Assembly: GCF_001189965.1 (NCBI RefSeq)
Contig: NZ_LFLU01000011.1
Coordinates: forward strand, 62,001-126,000
Reading direction: 5' to 3'
From: Herbaspirillum rhizosphaerae
GTDB taxonomy: Bacteria; Pseudomonadota; Gammaproteobacteria; Burkholderiales; Burkholderiaceae_D
DNA: 64,000 bases
The notes below the pieces were generated by a model that saw nothing but the letters and a program-made list of their open reading frames with translations, had not been told where the DNA came from and ran no database searches. Positions 18,571 through 27,932 of this stretch are shown one piece after another (position 1 is the first letter of the stretch; the number at the start of each line of letters is the position of its first letter). The position numbers and the translations under genes were made by a program.

Positions 18571-18597
18571 AAAACGCCGGCGGCATGCCGGCGTTTT
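18571..18597. terminator. Bidirectional terminator
   Basis: An 11-bp perfect stem, AAAACGCCGGC with GCCGGCGTTTT, and a 5-base loop. It lies between the tandem paralogues and the convergent SDR gene. Confidence 0.88.
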
Positions 18598-18620
18598 CAG
18601 ACCGAATTAAGATGCGCTAA

Positions 18621-19391
18621 TCAAGGCATGTATTGCCCACCATTCACCTCAATGATCTGCCCCGTCACATACCCCGACAACTGATCCGACGCCAGGTACA
18701 GGAACGCGCCGCTGCATTCGTCCGGATCGCCGATGCGACCCATCGGGATAGTCTTGCGGAAAGCTTCCAGCTGATCCGGCGTAGTGAAGCGTTCCTGGAA
18801 CGGCGTCATGATCACGCCGGGCGACACGGCATTGACGCGGATCTTGTCGGCCAGCAGTTCCTTGGCCATGCCGCGCGTGATGGTGCTGACAAAGCCTTTG
18901 GACGCGGCATAGACCAGCGCGCCCGGACCGCCGCCGTGGCGTGCCGCGACCGAGGTCACGTTGATGATATTGCCGCCGCCCTGCTTGCGCATGACCGGAA
19001 TCACGGCACGGGTGAATGCCACGACCGAGCGGGCATTGATCTGCACCACTTCGTCGAACAATTCGTCGGTGATTTTTTCCAGCGCTTCGCGCTTGACCAG
19101 GCTGCCGGCGTTATTGATCAGCACGTCGATGCGGCCGAGCTGTTCGACCGCGCTGGCGATGGCTTTGTCGACAGCCTTGCTGTCGCGCACGTTGGCGCCG
19201 ATGGTGATTGCCTTACTTTCACCCTTGCCGCCTTTGCGAATATCGGCCGCAACTGCCTCGGCCTCTGCTGCCGAGCTGTTGTAGTGGACGACCACGTGCG
19301 CGCCGCGGGCGCCGAAGGCGCGCGCTGCTGCGGCGCCGATACCGGTGCTGGCGCCGCTGATGAAGACGACTTTACCTGCGAGATCTTGCAT
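18621..19391 (-). CDS. SDR-family NAD(P)-dependent oxidoreductase
   Basis: A 256-residue short-chain dehydrogenase/reductase. It has the cofactor motif GASTGIG (near 12-18), the NNAG motif and the catalytic YAASK with an upstream Ser region (NVTSVAARHGG). Length and layout match the classical SDRs, similar to FabG or sugar/alcohol dehydrogenases; the substrate cannot be told. It follows a FadR-type GntR regulator gene by 190 bases on the same strand, so the regulator may control it in response to its substrate. Confidence 0.88.
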   Translation of the reverse strand: MQDLAGKVVFISGASTGIGAAAARAFGARGAHVVVHYNSSAAEAEAVAADIRKGGKGESKAITIGANVRDSKAVDKAIASAVEQLGRIDVLINNAGSLVKREALEKITDELFDEVVQINARSVVAFTRAVIPVMRKQGGGNIINVTSVAARHGGGPGALVYAASKGFVSTITRGMAKELLADKIRVNAVSPGVIMTPFQERFTTPDQLEAFRKTIPMGRIGDPDECSGAFLYLASDQLSGYVTGQIIEVNGGQYMP

Positions 19392-19581
19392 TGCTGTTCT
19401 CCTGAAAATAATCGAAGGGCGTGCTCCCCTGGTTGCATCCAGGGTGAATCACGTTCCGGCTCGTTTCAATGTCTGACGATCTTGAGGGCCGGGCTATTTT
19501 TTCTTCTGAGCAAATCGGTTTCAATTGTGGCGCAATTTCAGGATGTGCGTGCCGACGTGCTGAAAACGCCGGCCGCCCTGT

Positions 19582-20301
19582 TCAGTCGTGCACCGACTCG
19601 TCCTTGTTTTGCGCCGCGCCGCGATAGGCATCGCGCACACGAATCAGGTGCGTGCGCATGGCTTCGGAGGCGCGTTGCGGATCGCGGGCTTTGAGTGCGA
19701 CCAGGATGTCGCGGTGGTCTTGCAGGCTGCGTTCCAGCGTGGCAGGAATGCGCGAGGTGATGGTGCGGCTCTTCTTGCCGAGCATGTAGAGGCTGCCGGC
19801 GATGCTTTGCAGGAAAGGGTTGTCGCAGGCTTCGATGATGGCTTCGTGGAATTCGACGTCGGCGGCGGCAAAGGCGGCCGGATCGCTCAGCAGGCGCGCT
19901 TCGTCTTCGACGTTGCGGCCGAGGCGTTCGAGTTCTTCTTCAGCCATGTGCGTCGCGGCCAGTGCCGCGACGCCGGTTTCGATGATCAGGCGCGCATCGA
20001 ACAATGCTTCCAGTGTGCCGGCGTTGAGGTCGATGATCATTTCCAGCGGCTCAAGCAGTTCACGCGTTTCCAGCTTGCCGACGAAGGTGCCCTCGCCCTG
20101 GCGGATGCGCAGCAAACCCAGCAAGGCCAGACCGCGGATCGCTTCGCGCACGGCCGGGCGGCCGACGCCCAGCATCGCGGCCAGCTCGCGTTCGGGCGGG
20201 AGCTGCTGGCCGGGCTTGAGCAAGCCGCTGCGGATCATGGTGAGCAGACGCTGCGCGACTTGTTCGGAAATGGATTTCTGTACGATGGGATCGAAGGACA
20301 T
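19582..20301 (-). CDS. GntR-family transcriptional regulator (FadR/FCD subfamily)
   Basis: A 239-residue repressor-type regulator. The N-terminal winged helix (QLPPERELAAMLGVGRPAVRE) is followed by an all-helical FCD ligand domain with the metal-binding pattern of the family (an Asp near FDARLIIE and later His residues, for example EFHEAI). Two TGGT-N3-ACCT sites lie in its own upstream region and fit autoregulation. The SDR downstream is the likely target. Confidence 0.88.
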   Translation of the reverse strand: MSFDPIVQKSISEQVAQRLLTMIRSGLLKPGQQLPPERELAAMLGVGRPAVREAIRGLALLGLLRIRQGEGTFVGKLETRELLEPLEMIIDLNAGTLEALFDARLIIETGVAALAATHMAEEELERLGRNVEDEARLLSDPAAFAAADVEFHEAIIEACDNPFLQSIAGSLYMLGKKSRTITSRIPATLERSLQDHRDILVALKARDPQRASEAMRTHLIRVRDAYRGAAQNKDESVHD

Positions 20302-20364
20302 GGAGTCTGCTGGATTTGCCTGAGTTTGCTTGTTATGTTGCCCGGCTGCCCGTATGCGAGCGAC

Positions 20365-20375
20365 TGGTAAGACCT
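20365..20375. promoter_or_regulatory. GntR/FadR-type operator
   Basis: TGGT-AAG-ACCT is a near-palindrome matching the FadR-subfamily core TGGT-N3-ACCA with one mismatch, 64 bases upstream of the GntR gene start. Confidence 0.5.
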
Positions 20376-20433
20376 TTGGGTATGCAGAGAATAGGTGCGG
20401 CCCGAAGGCCTGTCAAGCGAGGACTTTCCGCAA

Positions 20434-20444
20434 TGGTCAAACCT
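20434..20444. promoter_or_regulatory. GntR/FadR-type operator, second copy
   Basis: TGGT-CAA-ACCT repeats the core of the site at 20365 with a different spacer, 133 bases upstream of the GntR gene start. Two copies in one promoter region support an operator role. Confidence 0.5.
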
Positions 20445-20647
20445 TTTTCATGCAGTGTTGGCGCAATGAAAATTCGGCAGCGGCGTTTGTTGACGACAAG
20501 GCAATTTTGCAAGCTGCAAGCGGCCTGCCAAGGAATCCGGGAGGATAAACGTATTGCCCGCAATACCAGGCATGGAGCCTGGATGGGGCGATATGACAGT
20601 GGCCGTCGCGGTTACGCGGCCACCGTCGAAGAACAGGCGATCGCGGC

Positions 20648-21628
20648 TTACTCGGCGCTGGCCTGATCGAGCTGGGCGATGGCTGCGCCGTCCAATGACA
20701 AACGCGTTGCTTCGATCAATGCATCCATCTGCGCCAGCGTGGTCGCACTGGCGATCGGTGCGGTGATGCTGGGCCGGGCGATCAGCCATGCCAGGGCCAC
20801 GCTGGCCGGCGTGCTGGCATAGCGTCCGGCGACGGCGTCGAGCGCATCGAGGATGCGCAGGCCGCGCGGGTTCAGGTAGCTGCGCGTCTTGCCGCCGCGC
20901 GTGCTCTTGCCGAGGTCTTGCTCCGAGCGGTATTTGCCGCTGAGGAAACCGCTGGCCAGCGAGTAGTAATTGATGACGCCGATTTTTTCCGTGAGGCAGT
21001 ACTGCTCGAGATTGTTTTCGAAATCGGCGCGTGAGTAGAGGTTGTATTCCGGCTGCAGCGTCTGGTACAGCGGGTAGCCGTGTTCGCGGCTGAGCTTGCG
21101 CGCCTCTTCCAATCGGCCGGCGCCGAAGTTGGAAGCGCCGATCAGGCGCACCTTGCCTTGCTGGACCAGCTCGCCGTAGGTCTGCAGCGTCTCTTCCTGC
21201 GGCGTGTTCTTGTCGTCGGTATGCGATTGGTAAAGGTCGATGTAGTCGGTCTGCAAGCGTGTCAGCGAGTCTTCGACGGCGCGCCTGATATAGGCCGGCG
21301 ACAAACCGATCTTGCCGTCGCCCATGTCCATGCCGACCTTGGTGGCGATGACCAGCTTGTCGCGCCTGCCGCCTTGCTTGATCCATTTGCCGATGATGGC
21401 TTCGGATTCGCCACCCTTGTTGCCGTTGGCCCAGCGCGAATAAACGTCGGCAGTGTCGACCAGATTGAGGCCGGCGTCGACGAATTTGTCGAGCAAAGAA
21501 AACGAGGTCTGTTCGTCGGCGGTCCAGCCGAAGACGTTGCCGCCAAACGCCAGCGGTGCGACTTCGATAGCGGAGTTGCCCAGTTTGCGATGTTGCAGTT
21601 GATTGCCGTTTTTGTCAGTCGTACCCAT
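20648..21628 (-). CDS. Aldo/keto reductase
   Basis: A 326-residue NADPH-dependent oxidoreductase of the AKR superfamily (YajO/Tas-like size). The catalytic tetrad is visible: Asp and Tyr in VDTADVYSRW, Lys in VIATKVG and His in YQSHTDD. The C-terminal cofactor region reads ITAPIASATTLAQ. The substrate is unknown. The gene stands alone, divergent from the antiporter at 21789. Confidence 0.9.
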   Translation of the reverse strand: MGTTDKNGNQLQHRKLGNSAIEVAPLAFGGNVFGWTADEQTSFSLLDKFVDAGLNLVDTADVYSRWANGNKGGESEAIIGKWIKQGGRRDKLVIATKVGMDMGDGKIGLSPAYIRRAVEDSLTRLQTDYIDLYQSHTDDKNTPQEETLQTYGELVQQGKVRLIGASNFGAGRLEEARKLSREHGYPLYQTLQPEYNLYSRADFENNLEQYCLTEKIGVINYYSLASGFLSGKYRSEQDLGKSTRGGKTRSYLNPRGLRILDALDAVAGRYASTPASVALAWLIARPSITAPIASATTLAQMDALIEATRLSLDGAAIAQLDQASAE

Positions 21629-21788
21629 TGCATGTACTCCATGTCACCGAGGAACGATGATTCTATGCCTGATCCGTTTTTGCTGCCGGAGCCCGCCCAG
21701 GCTCTATACTTACCACTTGTCAGGTCTGCATGAGCCATCGCCATGACCTCCGCATCCACCCCTGCATGATTCTTCTGCTTTCTCTCCG

Positions 21789-23462
21789 ATGGAAATTGTC
21801 TTTACCGTTCTGATCCTGCTGCTGGCCGTTGCCGTCTCCGGCGTGGCGGCGCGTCTGGTCCCTTTCAAACTGCCGCTACCGCTGTTCCAGATCGGCCTGG
21901 GCGCAGTACTGGCGCTGCCGCTGTTCGGCCTGCGCATCAGCTTCGATCCCGAATTGTTCCTGCTGCTGTTCATTCCGCCGCTGCTGTTCACCGACGGCTG
22001 GCGCATGCCCAAGCGCGAATTTTTCCGGTTGGCGCAACCCATCCTGGCGCTGGCGCTGGGACTGGTGCTGTTCACGGTGCTTGGCGTGGGCTACTTCATC
22101 CACTGGATGATTCCGGTGATTTCGCTGCCGTCCGCGTTTGCGCTGGCGGCAGTGCTGTCGCCGACCGATGCGGTGGCCGTGGCGTCCATCATCGGCAAGG
22201 GGCGCCTGCCGCCGACCATGCAGCACGTGCTGGAAGGCGAAGCCTTGATGAACGATGCGTCCGGCCTGGTCGCCTTCAAGTTCGCCATCATCGCCGTATT
22301 GTCGGGCACCTTCTCGCTGCTGGACGCCAGCATCAGCTTCACGCTGATTTCCATCGGCGGCATCGCCGTCGGTCTGATCGTGGCATGGGGTTTCGGCCTG
22401 GTTCGCCGCAAGATCATCGAATGGAGCGGCGACGAACCCGGCATCCAGGTCGTGCTGTTGCTGCTGATCCCCTTCACTGCCTACATCTTCGCCGAACACT
22501 TCGGCTTGTCCGGCATCCTGTCCGCAGTCGCCGCCGGCATGCTGATGCCGTATATCGACACCGCCGGCGCCGAATCGGCCGCCACGCGCATGCAGAGCCA
22601 GAGCATCCTGACCATGCTGGAGTTCGTCTTCAACGGCATGTCGTTCATCCTGCTGGGCCTGCAGTTGCCGGGGATCGTCAGCCTGGCGCATCTCGACGCC
22701 AAGGTGGCCGGCAATGTGCCGGTGTGGCATCTGTTTGCCTACATCGTCGCCATCACGGCGGCGCTGATTACGCTACGCTTCGTCTGGGTGTGGTTCAACC
22801 TGCGTCTGCGCCGCTTCTCTGCCGCCGTACGCGGCCAGCGCGCGAAACAACGCTATTTCGACGTGCGGCTGATCAGCATCACCTCGCTGGCCGGCGTGCG
22901 GGGCGCGATCACACTGGCGGGCGTGATGTCGATCCCGCTGATGATGCCCAACGGCCATGCCTTCCCGGCACGCGACCTGCTGATCTTTCTGGCCACGGGC
23001 GTGATCGTCTGCTCGCTGCTGGGCGGCAGCTTTTTACTGCCATGGCTGCTGAAAGGTCTCAAGCTCGACGCCGACAACGAACGTCGCCGCAACGAAGAAA
23101 TGATGGCCCGCCTGCGCGTCTCCGAGGCGGCGGTGCGCAGCATTGAAGAAGCGCAGGAGCGCATGGGCGCAGGCATGGATCAGGACGACCTGGCCCTGCT
23201 CACCGAAGTCAGCGGCAGCCTGCTGGCGACCTATCGCATGCGCATGGACGCCGAAAGCGGCACCGAAGAAACCCATCGCGTCGCCAATCGCTTCAAACAC
23301 TTCGAGCGCGAACTGCGGTTGGAAGCAATCCGTGCCGAACGCCGTGAAGTACACCACCTGCGTGCCGAACAGCAGATCAATGACGAGACCTTCATCGCGT
23401 TGATCAATCAGATCGACCTGGCGGAAACCTGGCTGATGGGCTCGCTGAATGCGGCGCATTGA
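21789..23462 (+). CDS. Na+/H+ antiporter, CPA1 family
   Basis: A 557-residue monovalent cation/proton antiporter. About twelve membrane segments span residues 1-410. The core motifs are LSPTDAVAVASI and EALMNDASGL, which contain the acidic residues used for ion exchange. The C-terminal 140 residues are cytoplasmic, charged and helical (EERRNEEMMARLRVSEAAVRSIE-like), a regulatory tail also seen in the YjcE/NhaP group. No partner genes. Followed by repeat copy B and a strong terminator. Confidence 0.9.
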   Translation: MEIVFTVLILLLAVAVSGVAARLVPFKLPLPLFQIGLGAVLALPLFGLRISFDPELFLLLFIPPLLFTDGWRMPKREFFRLAQPILALALGLVLFTVLGVGYFIHWMIPVISLPSAFALAAVLSPTDAVAVASIIGKGRLPPTMQHVLEGEALMNDASGLVAFKFAIIAVLSGTFSLLDASISFTLISIGGIAVGLIVAWGFGLVRRKIIEWSGDEPGIQVVLLLLIPFTAYIFAEHFGLSGILSAVAAGMLMPYIDTAGAESAATRMQSQSILTMLEFVFNGMSFILLGLQLPGIVSLAHLDAKVAGNVPVWHLFAYIVAITAALITLRFVWVWFNLRLRRFSAAVRGQRAKQRYFDVRLISITSLAGVRGAITLAGVMSIPLMMPNGHAFPARDLLIFLATGVIVCSLLGGSFLLPWLLKGLKLDADNERRRNEEMMARLRVSEAAVRSIEEAQERMGAGMDQDDLALLTEVSGSLLATYRMRMDAESGTEETHRVANRFKHFERELRLEAIRAERREVHHLRAEQQINDETFIALINQIDLAETWLMGSLNAAH

Positions 23463-23485
23463 TCCTCGTCCAACTGCATCTCTGT

Positions 23486-23583
23486 CGTCCTGACGAAAGT
23501 CAGGACCCAGCGGCGTATAGAGACGGCGGATTGAAACGCGGACTCTGCGCGACGACACCGGGTCCCGCGTTCGCTGGGACGAC
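23486..23583. repeat. Dispersed two-hairpin repeat, copy B (inverted)
   Basis: The same element as at 6821 in the opposite orientation: left hairpin CCTGACGAAAGTCAGG (23489-23504), right hairpin CCCGCGTTCGCTGGG (23564-23578, one arm base changed), bounded by CGTC and GAC. The interior differs from copy A. Confidence 0.8.
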
Positions 23584-23626
23584 ATAGGTTAGAACAAGCG
23601 GCAGAAGATGATAGAACCCGCAAAAC

Positions 23627-23663
23627 AAAAACGGCGTCATGCACATCGCATGACGCCGTTTTT
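23627..23663. terminator. Bidirectional terminator
   Basis: A 16-bp perfect stem, AAAAACGGCGTCATGC with GCATGACGCCGTTTTT, 5-base loop and T-tract. It separates the convergent antiporter and phosphoesterase genes. Confidence 0.93.
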
Positions 23664-23689
23664 ATTTAACGCAGCAAACTCGGCTCAAC

Positions 23690-25318
23690 TCAATTGGCTT
23701 GCGACACCAAAGCATTGCTGAGATCGCCGATCGGCTTGCCGCCGTTGGACTGGATCGCCTTGTCGCGCAGCGTGATGCCGTCGAGCACCGGCAGCGACCA
23801 GCGGCGCGTGATGAAGCGCAGCACCGAGCTGGTGTCATACAGACTGTCGTCGACATAGCCCTTCTTCGCATACGGCGACACGATGATGGCCGGGATACGT
23901 GTGCCCGGGCCCCATTTGTCGGCCTTCGGCGGTGCGGCGTGATCCCAGAAGCCGCCGTTTTCGTCATAGGTCACGACGATCAGCATGTGGCCCCATTGCG
24001 GGCTTTGGCGCAGCTTGTTAACCACGTCGGCGATGTGCGCATCGCCCGATGCAACGTCGGCGTAACCGGCGTGCTGGTTCAGGTTGCCTTGCGGCTTGTA
24101 GAACGACACGGCCGGCAACTTGCCCGCAGCGGCGTCTTGCAGGAAGCTGCTGTCGAAGTCCTTCAGATGCTCGGCGCGGTAGGCGGCGTTCTTCACCGGA
24201 TCCATGTTGGCGAAGTAGTTGAACGGCTGGTGATGGAACTGGAAGTTCGGCGTCGGCGACGGGAATTTGCGGTCGGTCTGCGCTGCCTTCGTCGTCGCAT
24301 TCCATGCGCCGGCGTACCAGGCCCAGCTCACGCCCTTGTCGCTCAGCAGGTCGCCGATGTTCTTTTGCGTTTGCGGCGGCAAGGTCGATGCGCTGTTCGG
24401 ATCGGCATACAGCCTGGCGCTGTCGCTCGCGGCCGATGCGACGTTGCTCGGTTGGTAAGGCGGCTGCATGGTGTTGATGGCATACGACATGCCGTTGGCG
24501 TCAGGCGGCGTCAACGTGCCGTCGTTGGCGTATTTCTGCGCGCCGTCGAGCGTCGACTTCGGCGAACCGGAAGCCGGGGTCAGGCGCACGAAATTGCCGT
24601 TGGCGTCGACGTCGATCTTGGAGATGCCGCCCCTGGCCGGCGACTTCTCGGCGTTCGCATATTGCGGCGTGCAGGCGCAGATCAGGTATTGGTGATTCTG
24701 GAAGGAACCGCCGAAGGAGCCCATGAAAAAGTTGTCGGCCAGCGTGTATTCTTTCGCCAGTTTCCACATCGCCATGCTGCTGCCGTCGTAGTAACCCATG
24801 GACAAACCGCCGGCGTCGGAGTACGTGGCGAACTTGTCGTTCTTGCCGCCGTTGATCTGCATCTGGTTGTTATAGAAACGATGGACCAGGTCGCGCGTGA
24901 CGATGTCGCCGCCGATATTCATGCCATCCTTGCCGTCGATCTGGAACGGCTTGTTCGGCATGCCGGCCGATTGCGCCTGCGTCATCACCTTGGTTTGTCC
25001 CGGCGCAGTCACGCCGCCCCAGGTTGGCGGCAGCACCGGCAACACGGCGCCGTCGACATCGACTTGCGGCACATAAGCGCCTTTGGCAGACGGGTTCACA
25101 CCAGGAATGCCGTTGGCGCCCGGGAACAAGCCGTACAAGGTGTCGAAGCCGCGGTTCTCGGCGTAAATGACAACGACGGTGTCGATGCTGCGGACGGCCG
25201 TATCGTTACCGGCAAGGTTGGCCCCGCCGCTGCAGGCGGAAAGGCCGACGGCGATGGCGGCGGCCATCAGGGAGAGGCGGATTGGCTGTCTGAAAGACTG
25301 GCTACATTGGAGGGGCAT
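23690..25318 (-). CDS. acpA: AcpA/phospholipase C-type phosphoesterase
   Basis: A 542-residue exported enzyme of the phosphoesterase family that includes acid phosphatase AcpA and bacterial phospholipases C (alkaline phosphatase-like fold). The N-terminus is a lipoprotein-like signal peptide (LMAAAIAVGLSACSGG). The family motif VVIYAENRGFDTLYG carries the metal-binding and nucleophile region, and YDENGGFWDHAAPP near the C-terminus supplies metal ligands. The start at 25318 is chosen over an upstream ATG at 25399 because it gives a normal lipoprotein signal. Substrate uncertain: phosphomonoesters or phospholipids. Confidence 0.85.
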   Translation of the reverse strand: MPLQCSQSFRQPIRLSLMAAAIAVGLSACSGGANLAGNDTAVRSIDTVVVIYAENRGFDTLYGLFPGANGIPGVNPSAKGAYVPQVDVDGAVLPVLPPTWGGVTAPGQTKVMTQAQSAGMPNKPFQIDGKDGMNIGGDIVTRDLVHRFYNNQMQINGGKNDKFATYSDAGGLSMGYYDGSSMAMWKLAKEYTLADNFFMGSFGGSFQNHQYLICACTPQYANAEKSPARGGISKIDVDANGNFVRLTPASGSPKSTLDGAQKYANDGTLTPPDANGMSYAINTMQPPYQPSNVASAASDSARLYADPNSASTLPPQTQKNIGDLLSDKGVSWAWYAGAWNATTKAAQTDRKFPSPTPNFQFHHQPFNYFANMDPVKNAAYRAEHLKDFDSSFLQDAAAGKLPAVSFYKPQGNLNQHAGYADVASGDAHIADVVNKLRQSPQWGHMLIVVTYDENGGFWDHAAPPKADKWGPGTRIPAIIVSPYAKKGYVDDSLYDTSSVLRFITRRWSLPVLDGITLRDKAIQSNGGKPIGDLSNALVSQAN

Positions 25319-25397
25319 GGCTATTCTCTTTTTCTTGAACCGCAGGGGACGAATGGGAATGAGGACGGCTACTATGCTAGCCGGTAAATATAACCAC

Positions 25398-25437
25398 AAA
25401 ATGACAAGATCGCTGCATCCAGCGATCTTGTCATTTT
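25398..25437. terminator. Terminator after the porin gene
   Basis: An 18-bp perfect stem, AAAATGACAAGATCGCTG with CAGCGATCTTGTCATTTT, and a 4-base loop, lying between the end of the porin and the start of acpA. T-tracts flank it on both strands, longer on the plus strand. Confidence 0.85.
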
Positions 25438-25544
25438 TTGATTGCTTCCGGCGTCTTCAAGCGCAGGCCCTATTGTACGGGCGACAGGCCGATGAGGGAT
25501 GACGAAAATCGGCTGACCGGCGCTGCGTCCGGTCAGCACCGGTG

Positions 25545-26708
25545 TCAGAAATCGTGCTTGATGCCCAGGGCCAAGGCACGCAAATTGCGTCCTTGCAGGG
25601 CGTCGCCTGAAGTGTAATGCGCCCCGCCAAGATCGTATTGGGCGTTGCGGCCGTTGCGGAGTTGCGCCAGCTGCGACCAAAGTTCGGTACGTTTTGACAA
25701 CGCATAGCGGTATCCCAGAATAAACAGATTGGATTGAGAGCCGTCGCCGGTGCTGATGCCGGAATAAACCGGCGTCTGATCACCCTTGCCCTGCCCGGCG
25801 TGATACCAACCCAGTTCGATGGTATGCGGACCGATGTAGCGACGCCCGACTATGCCGAAGCCGTCCTGTTTCAAATTGCGTTTGCCGGGATTGCTGTAGA
25901 GCAGCGTCTGGTAGTAGGCGCCGATATATCCCTGGGTGCCGATCTTGTAACCGCCCGCCAGCATGACGATATGATCGTTGAGTCCCCTGCCGCGCAAGTT
26001 GTGATGCAGGTTATAGGCCAGCGCGACCTGTACGTCCTCGGTTTTATATTTCAATGCATTCGACCAGGCGTAAGAATTGCACCCCGTCAGTTCCGTCAAG
26101 CCCGCGTGCGTAGCGAAACTGAAGCCGCCCATCGACGGCGTGTCATAACGAATCGAGTTGCCGTAACGGTTATCGAAAGAAAACCGGTTGGAGGCATTCA
26201 GATTGCCGGGAATCGTGCTGGCGCAGTTATCGGTTGGCGAGTCGATGCCGGCATTGTCGGTGAACATGTTGCTGAATCCGTTGGCCCAGAAACCATTGAT
26301 ATTGTCGTTCGTGACATTGGTCAGGTAACCAGGTCCCGCAATGGAATGCAGATCATCCAGTGCGGTCAGCATGAAGCCGATTTTGACGCGCCCGAACGGC
26401 CCCTGCAAACCGATGGTCGTTTCCCGGTTTCCCAGACCGCCGGCGCCGGTATCCGGATTAAAACCGGACTCGATCATGAAGAGTGCATTCAATCCTCCGC
26501 CGAGGTCCTCGGTTCCTTTGAATCCCAGACGGCTCGACAAATTATTCTGTCGCGTGATGGAGCCCTGGCCTGCGCCGTAGCCGCTGTAATTCACCATGCC
26601 GACATTGATGCGGCCATACATCGTCACATTGGATTGGGCATAAACATGGCCGCTACAGACAGCCATGGCGATAGTCATGATTGACGACTGTGCTCTTGTA
26701 AGTTTCAT
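25545..26708 (-). CDS. Gram-negative porin (Burkholderiales OmpC-like)
   Basis: A 387-residue outer-membrane trimeric porin precursor. A signal peptide ends near VYAQSN; mature sequence begins VTMYGRINVGMVNY, the typical first strand of beta-proteobacterial general porins. The barrel signature GSRLGFKG-type (SSRLGFKGTEDLGGG) and the terminal phenylalanine (LGIKHDF) needed for barrel assembly are present. It allows diffusion of small solutes. It stands alone with its own terminator. Confidence 0.93.
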   Translation of the reverse strand: MKLTRAQSSIMTIAMAVCSGHVYAQSNVTMYGRINVGMVNYSGYGAGQGSITRQNNLSSRLGFKGTEDLGGGLNALFMIESGFNPDTGAGGLGNRETTIGLQGPFGRVKIGFMLTALDDLHSIAGPGYLTNVTNDNINGFWANGFSNMFTDNAGIDSPTDNCASTIPGNLNASNRFSFDNRYGNSIRYDTPSMGGFSFATHAGLTELTGCNSYAWSNALKYKTEDVQVALAYNLHHNLRGRGLNDHIVMLAGGYKIGTQGYIGAYYQTLLYSNPGKRNLKQDGFGIVGRRYIGPHTIELGWYHAGQGKGDQTPVYSGISTGDGSQSNLFILGYRYALSKRTELWSQLAQLRNGRNAQYDLGGAHYTSGDALQGRNLRALALGIKHDF

Positions 26709-27149
26709 TGCGCGTTCTCCTCGTTTCGGTAGGGCGATTGCCCGTGGGTGAAACCATGCTCATCAACATGTCGCAACATCGCTGAAACCGGCCAGTTCAG
26801 TGCGAGCGAGAATAGCGAGGAGAAGCGTGCGGAGTCTCTAGCTGAAGTTCGATAAATAGCGACACGTCACGATGTAGTTTTGTAGTTTCGCGAAGCCGAC
26901 GATGCACCAATCACGACGTGCTGAATGCTTCAATTTTTATCACCTAAAAAACTTCTACCTGTGTAGTCGGTTCATCGCTTCTGCGTCTGAAACAAAACGG
27001 ACATTTCATCTCTATTTGATGAGCGCCGCACGGAATCGGCAGCACGCCTCCTACACTCGTCACGTCGCGGATGAGCGCAGGAAAACAAAGCGTGTTGTGC
27101 GATCGTCGCCACATCCGTGATGTGAAAATCAATCAACAGGAGATGAACG
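26709..27149. other. Divergent intergenic region, porin / 2H protein
   Basis: 441 bases between divergent genes. It must hold both promoters. The part from 26880 to 27060 is A/T-richer than its surroundings. I see no convincing small gene, operator or RNA structure. Confidence 0.5.
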
Positions 27150-27932
27150 ATGAAGAAACGCAGCTTTATGAAAATGGCCGCCCTCGGGACATTGGGCGCA
27201 AGCCACTACCTGCCGGGTGTGGCGGCGGAGACCGGCGCCCCTCTCAAGAAATTTGATGAGAACGGCGTCGTCAGACCGTTCGGCGGCAATACCGTCGTCT
27301 ATGACACGGAAAAAACCAGCGCTTTATTCTTGACCATGTTGCGAGTACAGGTCGAATTGCAGCGTCATTTCGGCGGAAGCATCACGTGTTTGCCGCCCGA
27401 TTCTTATCACATGACCTTGTTTGAAATGGCGAACCAGCAAGACAGGACGCCGGGACTCTGGCCCTCCTCCGTTCCTCTCGATGCGTCTGTCGACGAATGC
27501 ACGAAAAAACTGACGGCGATCCTCAAATCGGCGCGCTTGTCTTTCCCCCAGAAGGTGAACATGAAGATCGATCACAATCGTCCTTTGTCGCTGCCCAAAG
27601 AGCACAAGCCGGGATCGCAATCCGCATTCATCATTCCGCTGCTGCCCTATTCCTCCGAAGACGCCGAGATGCTGCGTTCATTCCGCAACCAGCTATCGCA
27701 GGTCAGCGGCATACGGGCGCCGAATCACGACACCTACGTCTTCCATACCTCGATGGGTTATCGGGTAAAACCCATGTCCGCGGATGCTTACGCCATGTTC
27801 GAAAAATACTATAAGAAATGGCTGACAGAGATGGATCAGGCCGCCGGAAAAATCAGCTTCAACACGCCGGCATTCTGCGCCTTTGAAGACATGTATCAAT
27901 TCAATCCCGTCGTTGTTTTCGGCAAGACTTAA
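27150..27932 (+). CDS. Exported 2H-phosphoesterase-like protein
   Basis: A 260-residue protein with an N-terminal signal (KKRSFMKMAALGTLGASHY) that has only a weak Tat character. Two H-x-T/S motifs, H87-M-T89 in SYHMTLFE and H199-T-S201 in YVFHTSMGY, are 112 residues apart, the hallmark of the 2H phosphoesterase superfamily; the pattern resembles the DUF1868 group. These enzymes act on 2',3'-cyclic or linear oligonucleotide bonds, but substrate here is unknown and export is unusual. A clear AGGAG Shine-Dalgarno precedes the ATG. It is monocistronic. Confidence 0.7.
   Translation: MKKRSFMKMAALGTLGASHYLPGVAAETGAPLKKFDENGVVRPFGGNTVVYDTEKTSALFLTMLRVQVELQRHFGGSITCLPPDSYHMTLFEMANQQDRTPGLWPSSVPLDASVDECTKKLTAILKSARLSFPQKVNMKIDHNRPLSLPKEHKPGSQSAFIIPLLPYSSEDAEMLRSFRNQLSQVSGIRAPNHDTYVFHTSMGYRVKPMSADAYAMFEKYYKKWLTEMDQAAGKISFNTPAFCAFEDMYQFNPVVVFGKT

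Larger units (their letters stand above)
20302..20647. other. Gene-free stretch upstream of the GntR gene
   Basis: This 346-base stretch holds two GntR-type operator sites (20365, 20434) and a 33-base hairpin without a T-run (20595-20627, arms GACAGTGGCCG and CGGCCACCGTC-like) just after the aldo/keto reductase gene. I see no convincing gene in it. Confidence 0.6.

Noticed and set aside
25398-25437. 18-bp inverted repeat as an insertion-sequence end
   Set aside because: It has a 4-base loop and T-tract and lies just after the porin gene; a terminator explains it fully.
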